DNA from: a virus
Direction: 5' to 3' (one strand)
Virus record (IMG/VR): IMGVR_UViG_3300042896_000697
Location: 1-51,240 of that record
Length of the DNA: 51,240 bases
Shown: one piece after another, positions 1 through 9,180 of the stretch
Layout of the letters: every line of letters begins with the position of its first letter
Position numbering within the stretch: position 1 is the first letter of the stretch
The notes under the pieces: model-generated
What the model saw: only the letters and a program-made list of their open reading frames with translations
Databases searched by the model: none
Told to the model about the DNA's origin: nothing
Program-made: the position numbers and the translations under genes

Positions 1-533
1 GGAAGAAATGTATATCGAACTTTATTATTTCGTTCAAATTCAATACGTTTAAACCCACCAACACCGCAACCAAACGGATCTTGTAGCCCGCAATGCGGAT
101 TAAACTTCTGTTCTAATTCAAGAGCAATTAAACAAATTTCAGTATCAGTTAAATGCAATTCGGTTTTAATTGATATTGCTTTTATTAAAGAAATAATATA
201 AGCTGATGAAGATGCCAATCCACTTCCTTGTGAATAAACATCGCTAGTCAAAGAAATTGTTAATGGATCTATATTAAAATATTCTAATACAACTCTAACA
301 ACTTCATTTTTTATATCTTTAGCAAAATATTCTTCTTCTCTAATGGAATAGTTAAGAACATATTTATGTAAATGTTTGTTATACCCAACTTTATCTTCAT
401 GAATTGTAACGTATGTTTTTAAATCGCAAGTAAAACTTATTACCGAACCATATCCATATCTCTCAATAAAAAGGGGATTATCAGTAGAACCCCCGAACAA
501 AGAAACTCGTAATGGACAATTTGTTATTATCAT
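1..533 (-). CDS. GHMP-family sugar kinase (HddA-like), 3' end outside window
   Basis: Translated by hand from the start at 533; the reading frame is still open at base 1, so only the first 177 residues are visible. The N-terminus has the GHMP substrate motif (GGSTDNP, residues 14-20), then the glycine/serine-rich ATP loop (GSGLASSSAY, 103-112), and a QDPFGCGVGGF segment (151-161). This last segment matches the D-glycero-D-manno-heptose 7-phosphate kinase branch. Family members phosphorylate a sugar phosphate at C1 so that it can be activated with a nucleotide. The start overlaps the stop of the glycosyltransferase upstream by ATGA, so it is translated within the sugar operon. Kinase superfamily is secure; the heptose substrate is inference. 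Confidence 0.78.
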   Translation of the reverse strand, partial: MIITNCPLRVSLFGGSTDNPLFIERYGYGSVISFTCDLKTYVTIHEDKVGYNKHLHKYVLNYSIREEEYFAKDIKNEVVRVVLEYFNIDPLTISLTSDVYSQGSGLASSSAYIISLIKAISIKTELHLTDTEICLIALELEQKFNPHCGLQDPFGCGVGGFKRIEFERNNKVRYTFL

Positions 534-1519
534 GTTAAATAAACATCCTTGAATTCTTGCATAACAATTTCTGGAGTATAATTAGCGGTATAACCATTCC
601 AATCTATTTTGGCCATCTCGTTTCTATCAAAGAAACATAATATATTATATAGATCCTGAGCAGTATCATAATATATTGCTTTATTTTGCATCAAGTAAAT
701 ATGACCATAATCATAAAAATGAGGAATTTCTTTTGGAAGCCAAGAAATAACAGGTTTATTTCTAATAGTAAATTCAGCTACCGATAAACTAAATATTTCA
801 CCATCAGCGCGTGCATGCATCATAGCATCACAAGTATTAACAAACTTCGCCTTTACTTGCTCGTCCATCGTCCATGGAAGGTGAATAACTCGTTCGTGAT
901 CAATGAACTTATCTGTATTTAAAAAGACGAACCAGAGGTCTTTACGATCCTCTAATGCTTTTTTAATTGCAGGATAAACAAAAGATAAATTAAAAGTTTC
1001 TCTACCTCCATGACGACCCAGAACTAATGCATCTTTAGGGATATCAAATTCTTCTCTAAATGTATCATGCATATCTGGAGCTTCTTTTTCTAGAATATGA
1101 TGAACATAAGGATGAGTTCCGCCAAATTTTTCTGAAATATATTTACATACTCCAGAATAAACGTCAGCATGGGGATCATGCATTCTAAACACACAATGAG
1201 CTAATGATTTTGTATTGGTTGGCATTATGCCATCATTTTCGCCAGCTTTAATTGCATAGAAAGCATCTATCTTTTGTTCATCGCAAATCTTTTCGATAGC
1301 AGTTCTAACATTATCGTTCTTAGCTCCATCTCTATATTCTTCTTCATATAAGATTGTTGAAAAATCTTTAAATCGATTTAAAGATGGAGTTGGTTTTAAT
1401 CCAGAGGAAATAATAATAGATTCATTACCCAAAATTTCTCTATTATATTTTGCATATTTGTAGAGACAAATTTCAGTTCCTCTTTCGCCTAATTGGTTAC
1501 TGTGAAACGCGATTCGCAT
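530..1519 (-). CDS. glycosyltransferase, GT4-like (GT-B fold)
   Basis: 329 residues. The N-terminus (RIAFHSNQLGERGTEICLY) resembles the first Rossmann half of GT-B enzymes. The C-terminal half carries the GT4-like run with HARADGEIFSLSVAEF, where an acidic residue and a following small and hydrophobic stretch form the donor nucleotide-sugar pocket. An earlier in-frame start lies at 1534, but the ATG at 1519 sits behind a GGAAAG Shine-Dalgarno and gives the better N-terminus. It overlaps the 3' end of the GT2 gene by 23 bases and the GHMP kinase start by ATGA. It probably transfers a hexose or heptose to a glycan or base; acceptor unknown. Confidence 0.75.
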   Translation of the reverse strand: MRIAFHSNQLGERGTEICLYKYAKYNREILGNESIIISSGLKPTPSLNRFKDFSTILYEEEYRDGAKNDNVRTAIEKICDEQKIDAFYAIKAGENDGIMPTNTKSLAHCVFRMHDPHADVYSGVCKYISEKFGGTHPYVHHILEKEAPDMHDTFREEFDIPKDALVLGRHGGRETFNLSFVYPAIKKALEDRKDLWFVFLNTDKFIDHERVIHLPWTMDEQVKAKFVNTCDAMMHARADGEIFSLSVAEFTIRNKPVISWLPKEIPHFYDYGHIYLMQNKAIYYDTAQDLYNILCFFDRNEMAKIDWNGYTANYTPEIVMQEFKDVYLT

Positions 1520-2246
1520 TATCTCTTTCCTCATCCATTTTTCTAAATTTTTCTACTGAATATTGTCTTTCTTCTACCTCAAGAGCTTGCAATTCCGGTT
1601 TTAAGAAATTAGCATCTTCGTGGTATCTAAAACAATGAACAACCTTTTCAATCATAATTGGAGAACCATAATGCCAGTAAGATCTAACAAAGTATTCCCC
1701 ATCAACTACGAATCGTAAATTTTCGTCCATATCAATAGCATATTCTCTGCGAACAGCATAAGTAGATGGATTTCCCGTTGAATTATCACCATTAACATAT
1801 GCATTATCAAATCTAGGCAACCTAGCATTAAAGAATTCAGTTCTATCCTCATTACAATTAACAAAACCAGCAATTAACCACTTTTTATCTGGATTTGCTT
1901 GAAATGCATCCCATGTTTCTTGTAAACCAGTTTGTTCTACAAAGAAATCGTCCATAAATAAAATTTTACAAATTTCTCCTGTTGCTTTCTGCATACCAAA
2001 ATTAACATTAGCTGCAGTAGAACCGCGCATATAATCATTTTTGTAATATTTAATATCTAATACATGAGAAAATGTGTCGCAAATAGCTTTTAAATTATCA
2101 CCGATACTATGATCAGCAACAACAATATCAAAATCTTTAAATGTCTGATATGACAAAGAAGCAAAAAATTCTACTAAAAATCTTTCACTATAACCTTCTC
2201 TTATTGAAGAAGTATGGATTGGAGCAATTATTGATATTTTTGGCAT
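1497..2246 (-). CDS. glycosyltransferase family 2
   Basis: 249 residues with a GT-A fold. It starts with the beta-alpha-beta core (KISIIAPIHTSS), followed by YQTFKDFDIVVADHS and the metal-binding DxD-like motif MDDFF near residue 97. A later acidic and aromatic patch (VVDGEYFVRSYW) is typical of the acceptor side. It sits between two other glycosyltransferase genes, with four bases to the upstream neighbour and a 23-base overlap with the downstream GT4 gene, so it belongs to the same transcript. Family assignment is firm from the fold motifs; donor and acceptor are not visible. Confidence 0.8.
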   Translation of the reverse strand: MPKISIIAPIHTSSIREGYSERFLVEFFASLSYQTFKDFDIVVADHSIGDNLKAICDTFSHVLDIKYYKNDYMRGSTAANVNFGMQKATGEICKILFMDDFFVEQTGLQETWDAFQANPDKKWLIAGFVNCNEDRTEFFNARLPRFDNAYVNGDNSTGNPSTYAVRREYAIDMDENLRFVVDGEYFVRSYWHYGSPIMIEKVVHCFRYHEDANFLKPELQALEVEERQYSVEKFRKMDEERDNANRVSQ

Positions 2247-2249
2247 TAT

Positions 2250-3032
2250 TTAATCCTTTTCATACATAGATCTAGGGAAATAAGTTTCACCTAAACTCGA
2301 TATTGGTGGCATAAATGGAGCATTTTTTATTGTATAAAAATCTCCATCACAAACTGAACCTATCCACATTTCAGCTTTTAATCTAAAGGAATTCCATGTT
2401 CGTAAATCAGTAGATTGAATTAATTTAATCCACCAATCATTTTCCATTATATTTGGTAGTTTATTTATATGAGATGACTTAGACCACCAAATTGTTCCTG
2501 AATAATGAGGAGTTGGCCATTCACATAAATTAACTCCTGCACAAGAATGCGTTTCTAAAGCTTCAATGCAACGTTTCCAGTTTTCAACGCAACCCCACTC
2601 TAGGAACTTTCTCCAATTATAATAATTAACAAATCTCCTAAAATCCTTCGCATGTTTCATTCTGCTAGTAGCAGTAACACCTTTAGAGTGAAGATATAAA
2701 AAATAAGCATCTTCTCGTTTAGCATGAGCTTGTAATTCTTTCATTGTTATAGTTTCGTCATGAGGATTATGATTATCCAAATAACTAGAAGATAATTGTT
2801 GATCATTTAATTGAGTTTCGCAACAATTTAAAACTTCAATTTTATTAAACTGAGTACATAAGCCAACAAATAAATTTATTTGTTCTGGAGAACCGATACA
2901 ATTAACATACATTTTTTCCAATTCATCATATAAACCGGAATTTATAGTTAAATAGACTTGGTCTATAAATAAACTAGACCAAGCCCCAGTATCATCAGTA
3001 AGGTAAATATGATAATACAAATATTTTTTCAT
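2250..3032 (-). CDS. putative glycosyltransferase-like protein with YLHSKGV motif
   Basis: 260 residues. No classical DxD was located, but the segment YFLYLHSKGVT (about residue 110) is the signature seen in a widespread group of phage and bacterial proteins annotated as glycosyltransferase-like. The C-terminal half is rich in Trp and Tyr (GTIWWSKSSHI, NDWWIKL), as expected of a sugar-binding surface. Its start overlaps the stop of the dehydratase gene (TAATG), so the two are translationally coupled. The enzymatic role is inferred from motif and neighbours. Confidence 0.55.
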   Translation of the reverse strand: MKKYLYYHIYLTDDTGAWSSLFIDQVYLTINSGLYDELEKMYVNCIGSPEQINLFVGLCTQFNKIEVLNCCETQLNDQQLSSSYLDNHNPHDETITMKELQAHAKREDAYFLYLHSKGVTATSRMKHAKDFRRFVNYYNWRKFLEWGCVENWKRCIEALETHSCAGVNLCEWPTPHYSGTIWWSKSSHINKLPNIMENDWWIKLIQSTDLRTWNSFRLKAEMWIGSVCDGDFYTIKNAPFMPPISSLGETYFPRSMYEKD

Positions 3033-4063
3033 TAGGCTAATTCAATCCATTCTTGATTATTTAATGACCAATGAACGACTTCTGAAATACGTTCCTGTAA
3101 TGATACTTTTGGTTCCCAACCTAATGATTTCATATATTCTCCAGATAATGCATAACGTAAATCATGTCCAGGTCTAGAAGTATGGAAATCAATCATTTCA
3201 TAATTTAATTCTTTACCAGCTGCAGCAGCAATCATTTGCGCTAAAGATAAATTATCAATTTCTTCTTTACCAACAACATTAAATTTAGGACATTTAGCAT
3301 TACCATAATCAGGTTCATAAATAGAAGGATTATTTAAATTTAACAAAAATAGCATAGCATCAGCAACATCACTTGCATGAATATAATGGCGACTACCAGC
3401 TTTAGTTTTATCAGCATTAGAATGAATAAAAACTGTATCTCCATCTCTAGCTCTACGAATACATAATGGAATAAACTTTTCTGGATGTTGCCGCTCGCCA
3501 AATACATTCATTGTGTGAGTAATAAAAATTGGAGTTCCATAAGTATTTTCATAAGCTACACATAATTCTTCACCTGCGGCTTTAGATGCGGAATATGGAT
3601 TTGTTGAATTATATCTATCGCGTTCTTTGTAATCAACGCCTTCTGGGGCAACACCAAAAATTTCATCAGTAGAAAAATAAATAAATCGTTCAAGGCTTTT
3701 ATGTTTTCTAGCAAACTCAAGAATATTTGTAGTTCCCACAACATTATCCATTACAAATTCCATTGGAAATTCAATAGATCTATCTACATGACTTCCTGCA
3801 GCTAAATGTAAAATATAATTTATTTCACCAATAAAATTTTGCGTTAATGTTGAAATTTCAGCCTTTAAATCATGGAATACAAATTTAATTCTACTTTTAA
3901 ATTCCGGATTCCTAGTTATAATGTCGCTTAATCTATTTAAATTTCCAGATAAATCTAATCTATCTAATGTAACTATTTCCCAATCAGTATTCGTTAAGAA
4001 ATGATACACAACATGATGCGCAATAAAACCTGCTCCACCTGTTATTAATACTCTTTTTGTCAT
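3032..4063 (-). CDS. NAD-dependent nucleotide-sugar 4,6-dehydratase/epimerase (RmlB-like)
   Basis: 343 residues, an extended short-chain dehydrogenase. The NAD-binding GGAGFIAHH loop is at 9-17. The catalytic STDE (131-134) has the Thr-Asp-Glu triad of 4,6-dehydratases, and YSASK (157-161) supplies the Tyr/Lys pair. SRHYIHASDVADA matches the RmlB family segment around the sugar site. The length is usual for the family. Such enzymes make 4-keto-6-deoxy nucleotide sugars from dTDP-, CDP- or GDP-hexoses. With the GHMP kinase and several transferases in the same operon, it likely prepares an unusual activated sugar. The nucleotide and sugar cannot be read from sequence. Confidence 0.85.
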   Translation of the reverse strand: MTKRVLITGGAGFIAHHVVYHFLTNTDWEIVTLDRLDLSGNLNRLSDIITRNPEFKSRIKFVFHDLKAEISTLTQNFIGEINYILHLAAGSHVDRSIEFPMEFVMDNVVGTTNILEFARKHKSLERFIYFSTDEIFGVAPEGVDYKERDRYNSTNPYSASKAAGEELCVAYENTYGTPIFITHTMNVFGERQHPEKFIPLCIRRARDGDTVFIHSNADKTKAGSRHYIHASDVADAMLFLLNLNNPSIYEPDYGNAKCPKFNVVGKEEIDNLSLAQMIAAAAGKELNYEMIDFHTSRPGHDLRYALSGEYMKSLGWEPKVSLQERISEVVHWSLNNQEWIELA

Positions 4064-4073
4064 GTTAAAACCC

Positions 4074-4766
4074 TCAATTATAATTACAAATTTTACCAGA
4101 ATAAACTTCTATGGAATTAAACATTCCATCAGTAGAAAAAGTCCCATCAACTATTTGATCGCAGCGTAATTTAAATAGATCTGCGTTTTGTTTATATCTA
4201 CCTTGAAATAGATGGTAAATAGAATTAGCAAATACAGTTCCAATACCATAATATCCAAAATTACCTAACCTCCAAACACCTTCAACTGGTTCGCGCTCAA
4301 AAGTAGTTGGATATAATGCTTTGTATGGAACCATATAATCTTCAGCTACATATGAAACTTCCTCAGCAACATCACTGCGAGAATTTTCCAAAAACGATGG
4401 TTTACCCATTTTAATCCACGTATCTCTATATATGAAGAAAAAACATGGAGCCGCAAAAATATGCGCTCTTGGTGCAATATGATTTGATGCCTGAGCTGTT
4501 CCAATAAATGATTTTGTTGCAGTTGCATATGCAATAGCATATTCTACAATACCTGCATTTAAGGGAACGCAATCATTATCAAAAAAACCAACAACGTCAG
4601 CTGTGCTATTTTCTAAAACTTCATTCATCCACTGACCATGAGGAATTGTAGTTAAATCATACTGAACTTTTAATCCTAAATGCTCTGTAACTTTTTTATG
4701 GGAGTCAATTAAATATTCTCCATTTTGCCAATACATACATCTTAAATCTACTGTTATTTCACCCAT
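4074..4766 (-). CDS. putative glycosyltransferase, GT-A type
   Basis: 230 residues. A DxD-like FFDNDCVPLN segment at about 61-70 follows two predicted beta strands, as in GT-A enzymes. A conserved aromatic patch (PCFFFIYRDTW) and an acidic YVAEDYMVP segment follow. The N-terminus is shorter than in canonical GT2 proteins, so this is a divergent member. The start overlaps the upstream GT2 gene by 13 bases, consistent with one operon. It could also be a lectin-like or inactive relative; the DND motif argues for activity. Confidence 0.6.
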   Translation of the reverse strand: MGEITVDLRCMYWQNGEYLIDSHKKVTEHLGLKVQYDLTTIPHGQWMNEVLENSTADVVGFFDNDCVPLNAGIVEYAIAYATATKSFIGTAQASNHIAPRAHIFAAPCFFFIYRDTWIKMGKPSFLENSRSDVAEEVSYVAEDYMVPYKALYPTTFEREPVEGVWRLGNFGYYGIGTVFANSIYHLFQGRYKQNADLFKLRCDQIVDGTFSTDGMFNSIEVYSGKICNYN

Positions 4767-5467
4767 GGATATTTCCCATTATATTTTTCTCGCATTATTT
4801 TATTACCTTGTTCAAAAAATTCTTTTGTCACAGAACCCTCATTACCACCCAATCGATAATTAATTGTATATTCTCCAGAACATTCATAATTATTAAAATT
4901 ATCGTGCAATACTTTAAAAATTACTCTATCTTCTCCCCAACCAGAATGCCAGAATGAAGCAATTTTAATAGCAATTTCTCTAGGGATACAATAACAATTA
5001 GTATCAACCATATTTGTATTAGTCCAAGCTGACCATTTACCTAAACTTTCGCAATTATCTTGTAATATATAGTTGCCACTAGGAGAATAAATATTTCGTA
5101 AACTATACGCCCATTGACACCCAGTTGATTCTATAGTAGAAATCATAGATTCAATATGATTTGGCTCATACCAATTATCTTGATCCAAGAAAAATAGATA
5201 ATCTTTATTTACTAGATGAGAAAACGCAGCATAAACTCGCTGGCCATAAAAACCGCCAGCCCCAACATTTTCCTCTAGATAAACTATTTGAATAGAAACA
5301 CCAAATCCTTTACCAAAAAACATCTTTCTCACTTTAGATGCAAATTCCTTTCCATCAACTACAATAAGAGCAGTAACATCTTTATATGTTTGTTTAGAAA
5401 TACTCTCTACTGCTTTTAAAAGAGTATCAGCTCCTGTTGTAGGAATTATTACTATTGCACTTTTCAT
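4754..5467 (-). CDS. glycosyltransferase family 2
   Basis: 237 residues. It opens with a GT2 core (AIVIIPTTGADTLLKAVES), then ISKQTYKDVTALIVVDG. The metal-binding FLDQDNWYEP motif follows at about 123-132. The segment SGWGEDRVIF in the second half corresponds to the acidic catalytic base region (ED) of GT2 enzymes. The start codon overlaps the gene 41 stop (TAATG), so the sugar operon is read directly after the replicative helicase. Donor and acceptor are unknown. Confidence 0.78.
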   Translation of the reverse strand: MKSAIVIIPTTGADTLLKAVESISKQTYKDVTALIVVDGKEFASKVRKMFFGKGFGVSIQIVYLEENVGAGGFYGQRVYAAFSHLVNKDYLFFLDQDNWYEPNHIESMISTIESTGCQWAYSLRNIYSPSGNYILQDNCESLGKWSAWTNTNMVDTNCYCIPREIAIKIASFWHSGWGEDRVIFKVLHDNFNNYECSGEYTINYRLGGNEGSVTKEFFEQGNKIMREKYNGKYPWVK

Positions 5468-6864
5468 TATACTTTAAACCCATCAAATGATTTCTTTTCA
5501 AATTTATTTTGTTTTTGCATTGATTTATACGATTCAGTTAGATCCATGCTTCCAGAATCAGTAATACCTTCCTGAGCTGATTGTTCAACATCAAACAATT
5601 TCATTTTAGCTCGATCAACACCAACAACAAATCGTTTATTTAAATTTAAATCTCTATAACGATTTTTTAATTGTTTAATCATCATTTGATTTAAATCATA
5701 TAATTCTTCGCTGTTAATGATTGCACACATAAAATCAGCAATAGCAGGAACACCAAATGATTCAGATACATCACTCATATCAACATCACTACTTTGAGAT
5801 CCGCTTCTAGTTGTCTGAGTTGCTGTTACAACAGGAATACTAAACTCCTGAGCAAAGCCACGCAATTCTTGAGCAATAGCCTGAATATATGTATAAGTGT
5901 TGATACTACCAGACATCTTCATTCGAGAACTAGCGCAAATATTTAAATAATCAATAAAAACTACATCTGGAACGAAATTCTTTTTTAAACGCAACTCATT
6001 CAATAAAGTTCTAAAATGATTAACATTAGCTGCAGCTGTTGGGTATTCTTTGACAAATAACTTACCAATCGTTTTTGATTTAACATAATTAATCTTTTTA
6101 TCAAAAGAAGATTTATCCAATTGCATCAAATCATCCATACTAATTCTTAATAAATTAGCATCAATACGTTTTGCAATTTCTTCTTCAGCCATCTCACAAG
6201 TTATGTATAAAACATTTTTACCTGATAACTGAAAATCAGCTGCGAAATTACACATCATTAAACTTTTGCCGCCATGGGGTGGAGCTAAGATAACATTTAG
6301 AGTTTTCTTTGGTAATCCGCCATTTGTTATTAAATTAAAATAATTTAAACTAAAAGGAACTTTTTCTTCAGTTCTATGATAATATTCATAACGGTTATCA
6401 GCATCACCCAAATAGTCATGACCGACGCTAGAATCAAATGATATCGATAATGCTTCAGATAATAATGTAGGAATACTTCCTTTTGATAAATCTTTATGTT
6501 TTCCATCAAGAATTGTAATAGATTCTCTAACTGCATTAAATATTGCTTGGTCTTGACAAAAAGTTTCCGTTTTATCAACTAACCATTCTAAATCTACAGT
6601 TTCAGATTTAGCTTCATGCAATTCATTTAATAATGTAAGAGTTTCTTTATGTTCTTCTTCGGAAACTTGTTTTTCGTTTAACTGAATAATAAGAGCTTCA
6701 TATGTTGGAATATTTCCATAATTTGTAATGAACGAACTAATCTCGTTAAAAATTGTTCGTTCATTTCTATCATTAAAATAATCTGCCCTTAAAAAAGGTA
6801 ATACTTTTCTCGTAAATTCTTCAGAGTAATGAAGGTTCTTCAAAATCAGCGTATTCAGATTCAA
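5467..6864 (-). CDS. 41: replicative DNA helicase gp41 (DnaB-like)
   Basis: 465 residues, like T4 gp41 (475). The C-terminal RecA-like motor has Walker A APPHGGKS (about 194-201), Walker B VFIDYLN and the DnaB-family ATQTTR segment. The N-terminal helical domain begins with LILKNLHYSEEF. gp41 is the hexameric 5'-3' helicase that works with primase at the T4 fork. The start is a TTG codon preceded by a strong AGGAG seven bases upstream. No ATG exists before the conserved core, so TTG is almost certainly used. It overlaps the preceding gene by 44 bases. No intein is present, although gp41 is a known intein target. Confidence 0.95.
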   Translation of the reverse strand: MNLNTLILKNLHYSEEFTRKVLPFLRADYFNDRNERTIFNEISSFITNYGNIPTYEALIIQLNEKQVSEEEHKETLTLLNELHEAKSETVDLEWLVDKTETFCQDQAIFNAVRESITILDGKHKDLSKGSIPTLLSEALSISFDSSVGHDYLGDADNRYEYYHRTEEKVPFSLNYFNLITNGGLPKKTLNVILAPPHGGKSLMMCNFAADFQLSGKNVLYITCEMAEEEIAKRIDANLLRISMDDLMQLDKSSFDKKINYVKSKTIGKLFVKEYPTAAANVNHFRTLLNELRLKKNFVPDVVFIDYLNICASSRMKMSGSINTYTYIQAIAQELRGFAQEFSIPVVTATQTTRSGSQSSDVDMSDVSESFGVPAIADFMCAIINSEELYDLNQMMIKQLKNRYRDLNLNKRFVVGVDRAKMKLFDVEQSAQEGITDSGSMDLTESYKSMQKQNKFEKKSFDGFKV

Positions 6865-7159
6865 TATTTTCTCCTGCTTCTTTAATACTGTCAGTAAGAA
6901 TTTTCATTAATATATCACCTATAGTATTTTTAAAATCTATAGTTTCAAATAATTCTTTTGGTTTTTCGGCGTCATAAACGACATCATAATTAAAACTTAA
7001 CACAGCAGATCCATCTGGATTATCTGTACCATCATCTTGAACACTAAGTTCGCTTAATGTTACGATAACCCCTTCAAATTCACCGGATTCTAATTTTAAT
7101 CCATTTGCTCCATTGACCTCAATGAAATTATACTCTACAACGGTTCTTTCGTCAACCAT
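6821..7159 (-). CDS. conserved hypothetical protein between gp41 and uvsX
   Basis: 112 residues, acidic, with no transmembrane segment. An N-terminal beta-rich half (VEYNFIEVNGANGL, GVIVTLSELSV) includes a DDGTDNPDGS loop; the C-terminus is helical (GDILMKILTDSIKEAG). I recognise no family. Position between uvsX and 41 is that of small T4 replication-region genes such as 40, but no similarity to gp40 is evident. Its last 44 bases overlap gene 41 in another frame, which includes the Shine-Dalgarno and TTG start of 41, so translation of the two is likely coupled. Confidence 0.7.
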   Translation of the reverse strand: MVDERTVVEYNFIEVNGANGLKLESGEFEGVIVTLSELSVQDDGTDNPDGSAVLSFNYDVVYDAEKPKELFETIDFKNTIGDILMKILTDSIKEAGENIESEYADFEEPSLL

Positions 7160-7168
7160 TTTTTTCTC

Positions 7169-7372
7169 CTACCAAACATTAAACCAAACGCCAGTTCCAT
7201 GAACCCACGCAATTGGAGCCATAATGGCTCCAGCAATTAAAAATAACCATTCTTTATTGTTAATACAAACTATAATATGAGTAAACCAAGATGCTATTGT
7301 CCAACAAAGAAAACTAATAATAAGCGTTACATAAAAAATATCATTAATATCAATTCTAGTTAATCTAGGCAT
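7169..7372 (-). CDS. small two-helix membrane protein
   Basis: 67 residues. Two hydrophobic stretches stand out: FYVTLIISFLCWTIASWF (about 13-30) and WLFLIAGAIMAPIAWV (about 43-58). They are separated by a short loop with Cys, Asn and Lys. It overlaps the uvsX 3' neighbour by eight bases and lies inside the replication operon. Function is unknown; an inner-membrane protein of early infection is the simplest reading. Confidence 0.65.
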   Translation of the reverse strand: MPRLTRIDINDIFYVTLIISFLCWTIASWFTHIIVCINNKEWLFLIAGAIMAPIAWVHGTGVWFNVW

Positions 7373-8438
7373 CTTCTAATTCCTCATCAGCAAACACAGC
7401 ATCAATATCTTCTGCAGTTAATAACGTTCCATTTGATATTTGATAATTATGTTTAATCCAATCGTCAAATGTTTTATCTAATATGATACTTGACCAAAAA
7501 TCTTTATTTTCTGTATCTTTTAATCTATATTTTTTATCTTCTAATTCACCTGTTGACATATTTACCTTTGAATACCACCCATTAGAAGGTTTAATTATAT
7601 GACCAGATTCTAATGCAATATCTAATAATCCAGACCATTTGGATATCCCACCTTCAAATTTAACGGTAAAAGGCAATTTGGCTTTTTCTCTAACAAATCT
7701 AGATTTTTCTATATTAATAGTAAAATTCCAACCAACTAAATCTGATCCATCTTTTTCTTGAGATTTTGATATAATAAAAATTTGATTTGCAGAATACATA
7801 ACTGCTGTTCCCCCACCAACAACAGCTTTTGAATATAATTCCATTGTCTGATATATATGATTTATAATAATACAAGGAATATCTTTCATTGTTAGATGTG
7901 GAGTAATAATTCGCAATAATGAACGAATAGCTTTAGCTCTAGTCATATCAGTAACTGATTTTTCATCTAATGCATCTTCAACTTCTTTTTTAGAACTTAA
8001 TGCGCCTAATGAATCAACTAAAATAAATACTTTATCTCCTCGCTTAATTTCTTCGAGTCGTTTCACTATATCAAATTTTAACATTTCAATATGTTCGATT
8101 GGAATATGAATAACTCGCGAAGTATCAATACCATTAGAAGATAAATATTCTGGGGTAATACCGAATTCAGAATCATAAACTAATGCAACTGCATCTGGAT
8201 ACTTATCAAAATACGCTTTCATACAATATAAACCAAGAAGAGTTTTAAATGATTTTGATGCCCCAGCAAAAACCGACAAACCAGGAACTAATCCTCCAGA
8301 TAATGACCCCGAGAACGCTATATTTAAAATCGGAAGATTTGTTTGAATACAATCCTTAGCATTAAAAAATGGAGAATTTGACAATATCGCTGCTTGTTTT
8401 ATTGTTCCCGCTTTTTGCAATTTTTCTAATAAACTCAT
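7365..8438 (-). CDS. uvsX: UvsX recombinase (RecA/Rad51 family)
   Basis: 357 residues. The Walker A loop has the T4 UvsX form GASKSFKT (59-66), with KVFILVDSLGAL as Walker B. The loop 2 region and the C-terminal GVGxxx-like filament contacts are conserved in spacing. UvsX coats single-stranded DNA and catalyses strand exchange for recombination-dependent replication. It uses gp32 and UvsY, the latter encoded at 29380-29820. It precedes 41 as in T4. The HNH gene 8441-9178 is immediately upstream with two bases between. Confidence 0.95.
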   Translation of the reverse strand: MSLLEKLQKAGTIKQAAILSNSPFFNAKDCIQTNLPILNIAFSGSLSGGLVPGLSVFAGASKSFKTLLGLYCMKAYFDKYPDAVALVYDSEFGITPEYLSSNGIDTSRVIHIPIEHIEMLKFDIVKRLEEIKRGDKVFILVDSLGALSSKKEVEDALDEKSVTDMTRAKAIRSLLRIITPHLTMKDIPCIIINHIYQTMELYSKAVVGGGTAVMYSANQIFIISKSQEKDGSDLVGWNFTINIEKSRFVREKAKLPFTVKFEGGISKWSGLLDIALESGHIIKPSNGWYSKVNMSTGELEDKKYRLKDTENKDFWSSIILDKTFDDWIKHNYQISNGTLLTAEDIDAVFADEELEDA

Positions 8439-8440
8439 AA

Positions 8441-9178
8441 TTATTTCGCCTTATATTGTTTTAATGTTCTACCGCGATACCAACCATCTCCAGGACAAGT
8501 ATTTGATTTTTTATTTTCAACACCGTTAGTCCAATGAGGCAATTTACCAGCAATTTTTCCACCTAAAGAAGCATATTCAGAACGCTTCGTAAGGTCATGA
8601 ATACCTTTTTCTTTAGCTTTGCACGCAAACCCTCCTAAAGAAGCTTGTTGTTGCAACAATGGAATTATGTGATTCATTGTTCCACTACTCCACAATTTTA
8701 GGGCAGCATCTCTTCTATTATAGTCTATAGAAAAAATACCTTTACCGCTATTAACAGATAATTTTCCTAATATCGAAGCTAATTTAGAATTATTTTTTAA
8801 AACTGGAATTAAAATTTTACATTGATGTCTACGTTTAGTTTCAATAGATCTATCCCAGCTATTAGAATATATTCCAGATTTATTTTGTTTAGTTTTTAAT
8901 CCACCTTTTTTGCCTGCAATAGAAGCTAATAATAAATTAACCTCTATATCTGAATTCCCTTTTAACAAATAATAAGCCTTTAAATTACCAATACTAAATC
9001 CAAGTTTATATCTAATAAAATGAATAATTTTATGTTCTTTTATAGTTAATGGTACAATTTCCGTTGATAAATTATTTTCGCAAATCGGAATAATATGATG
9101 ATTTTGATAAATTGAACTATCATACTTTCTTGAACGCGCCCTATTTATAATTGCATCATGAATTTCTAAATAATTCAT
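8441..9178 (-). CDS. HNH homing endonuclease
   Basis: 245 residues. The N-terminal third holds an HNH-type motif: NHHIIP (about 27-32) followed by LTIKEHKIIHFIRYKL. The middle contains Gly- and Lys-rich repeats (SIAGKKGGLKT, ASLGGFACKAK, ASLGGKIAGK) of the type that bind DNA in phage homing endonucleases. The C-terminus ends with WTNGVENKKS and CPGDGWYRGRT, a tail shared by many T4-like HNH genes. It is inserted between uvsX and a hypothetical gene, and a late promoter at 9687-9694 would transcribe it. It might mobilise the nearby gene 43 intron, but there is no direct evidence. Confidence 0.75.
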   Translation of the reverse strand: MNYLEIHDAIINRARSRKYDSSIYQNHHIIPICENNLSTEIVPLTIKEHKIIHFIRYKLGFSIGNLKAYYLLKGNSDIEVNLLLASIAGKKGGLKTKQNKSGIYSNSWDRSIETKRRHQCKILIPVLKNNSKLASILGKLSVNSGKGIFSIDYNRRDAALKLWSSGTMNHIIPLLQQQASLGGFACKAKEKGIHDLTKRSEYASLGGKIAGKLPHWTNGVENKKSNTCPGDGWYRGRTLKQYKAK

Positions 9179-9180
9179 AA

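Noticed and set aside
9142-9149. TATAAATA inside the HNH coding region
   Set aside because: No gene begins within a suitable distance; likely a chance match in AT-rich coding DNA.
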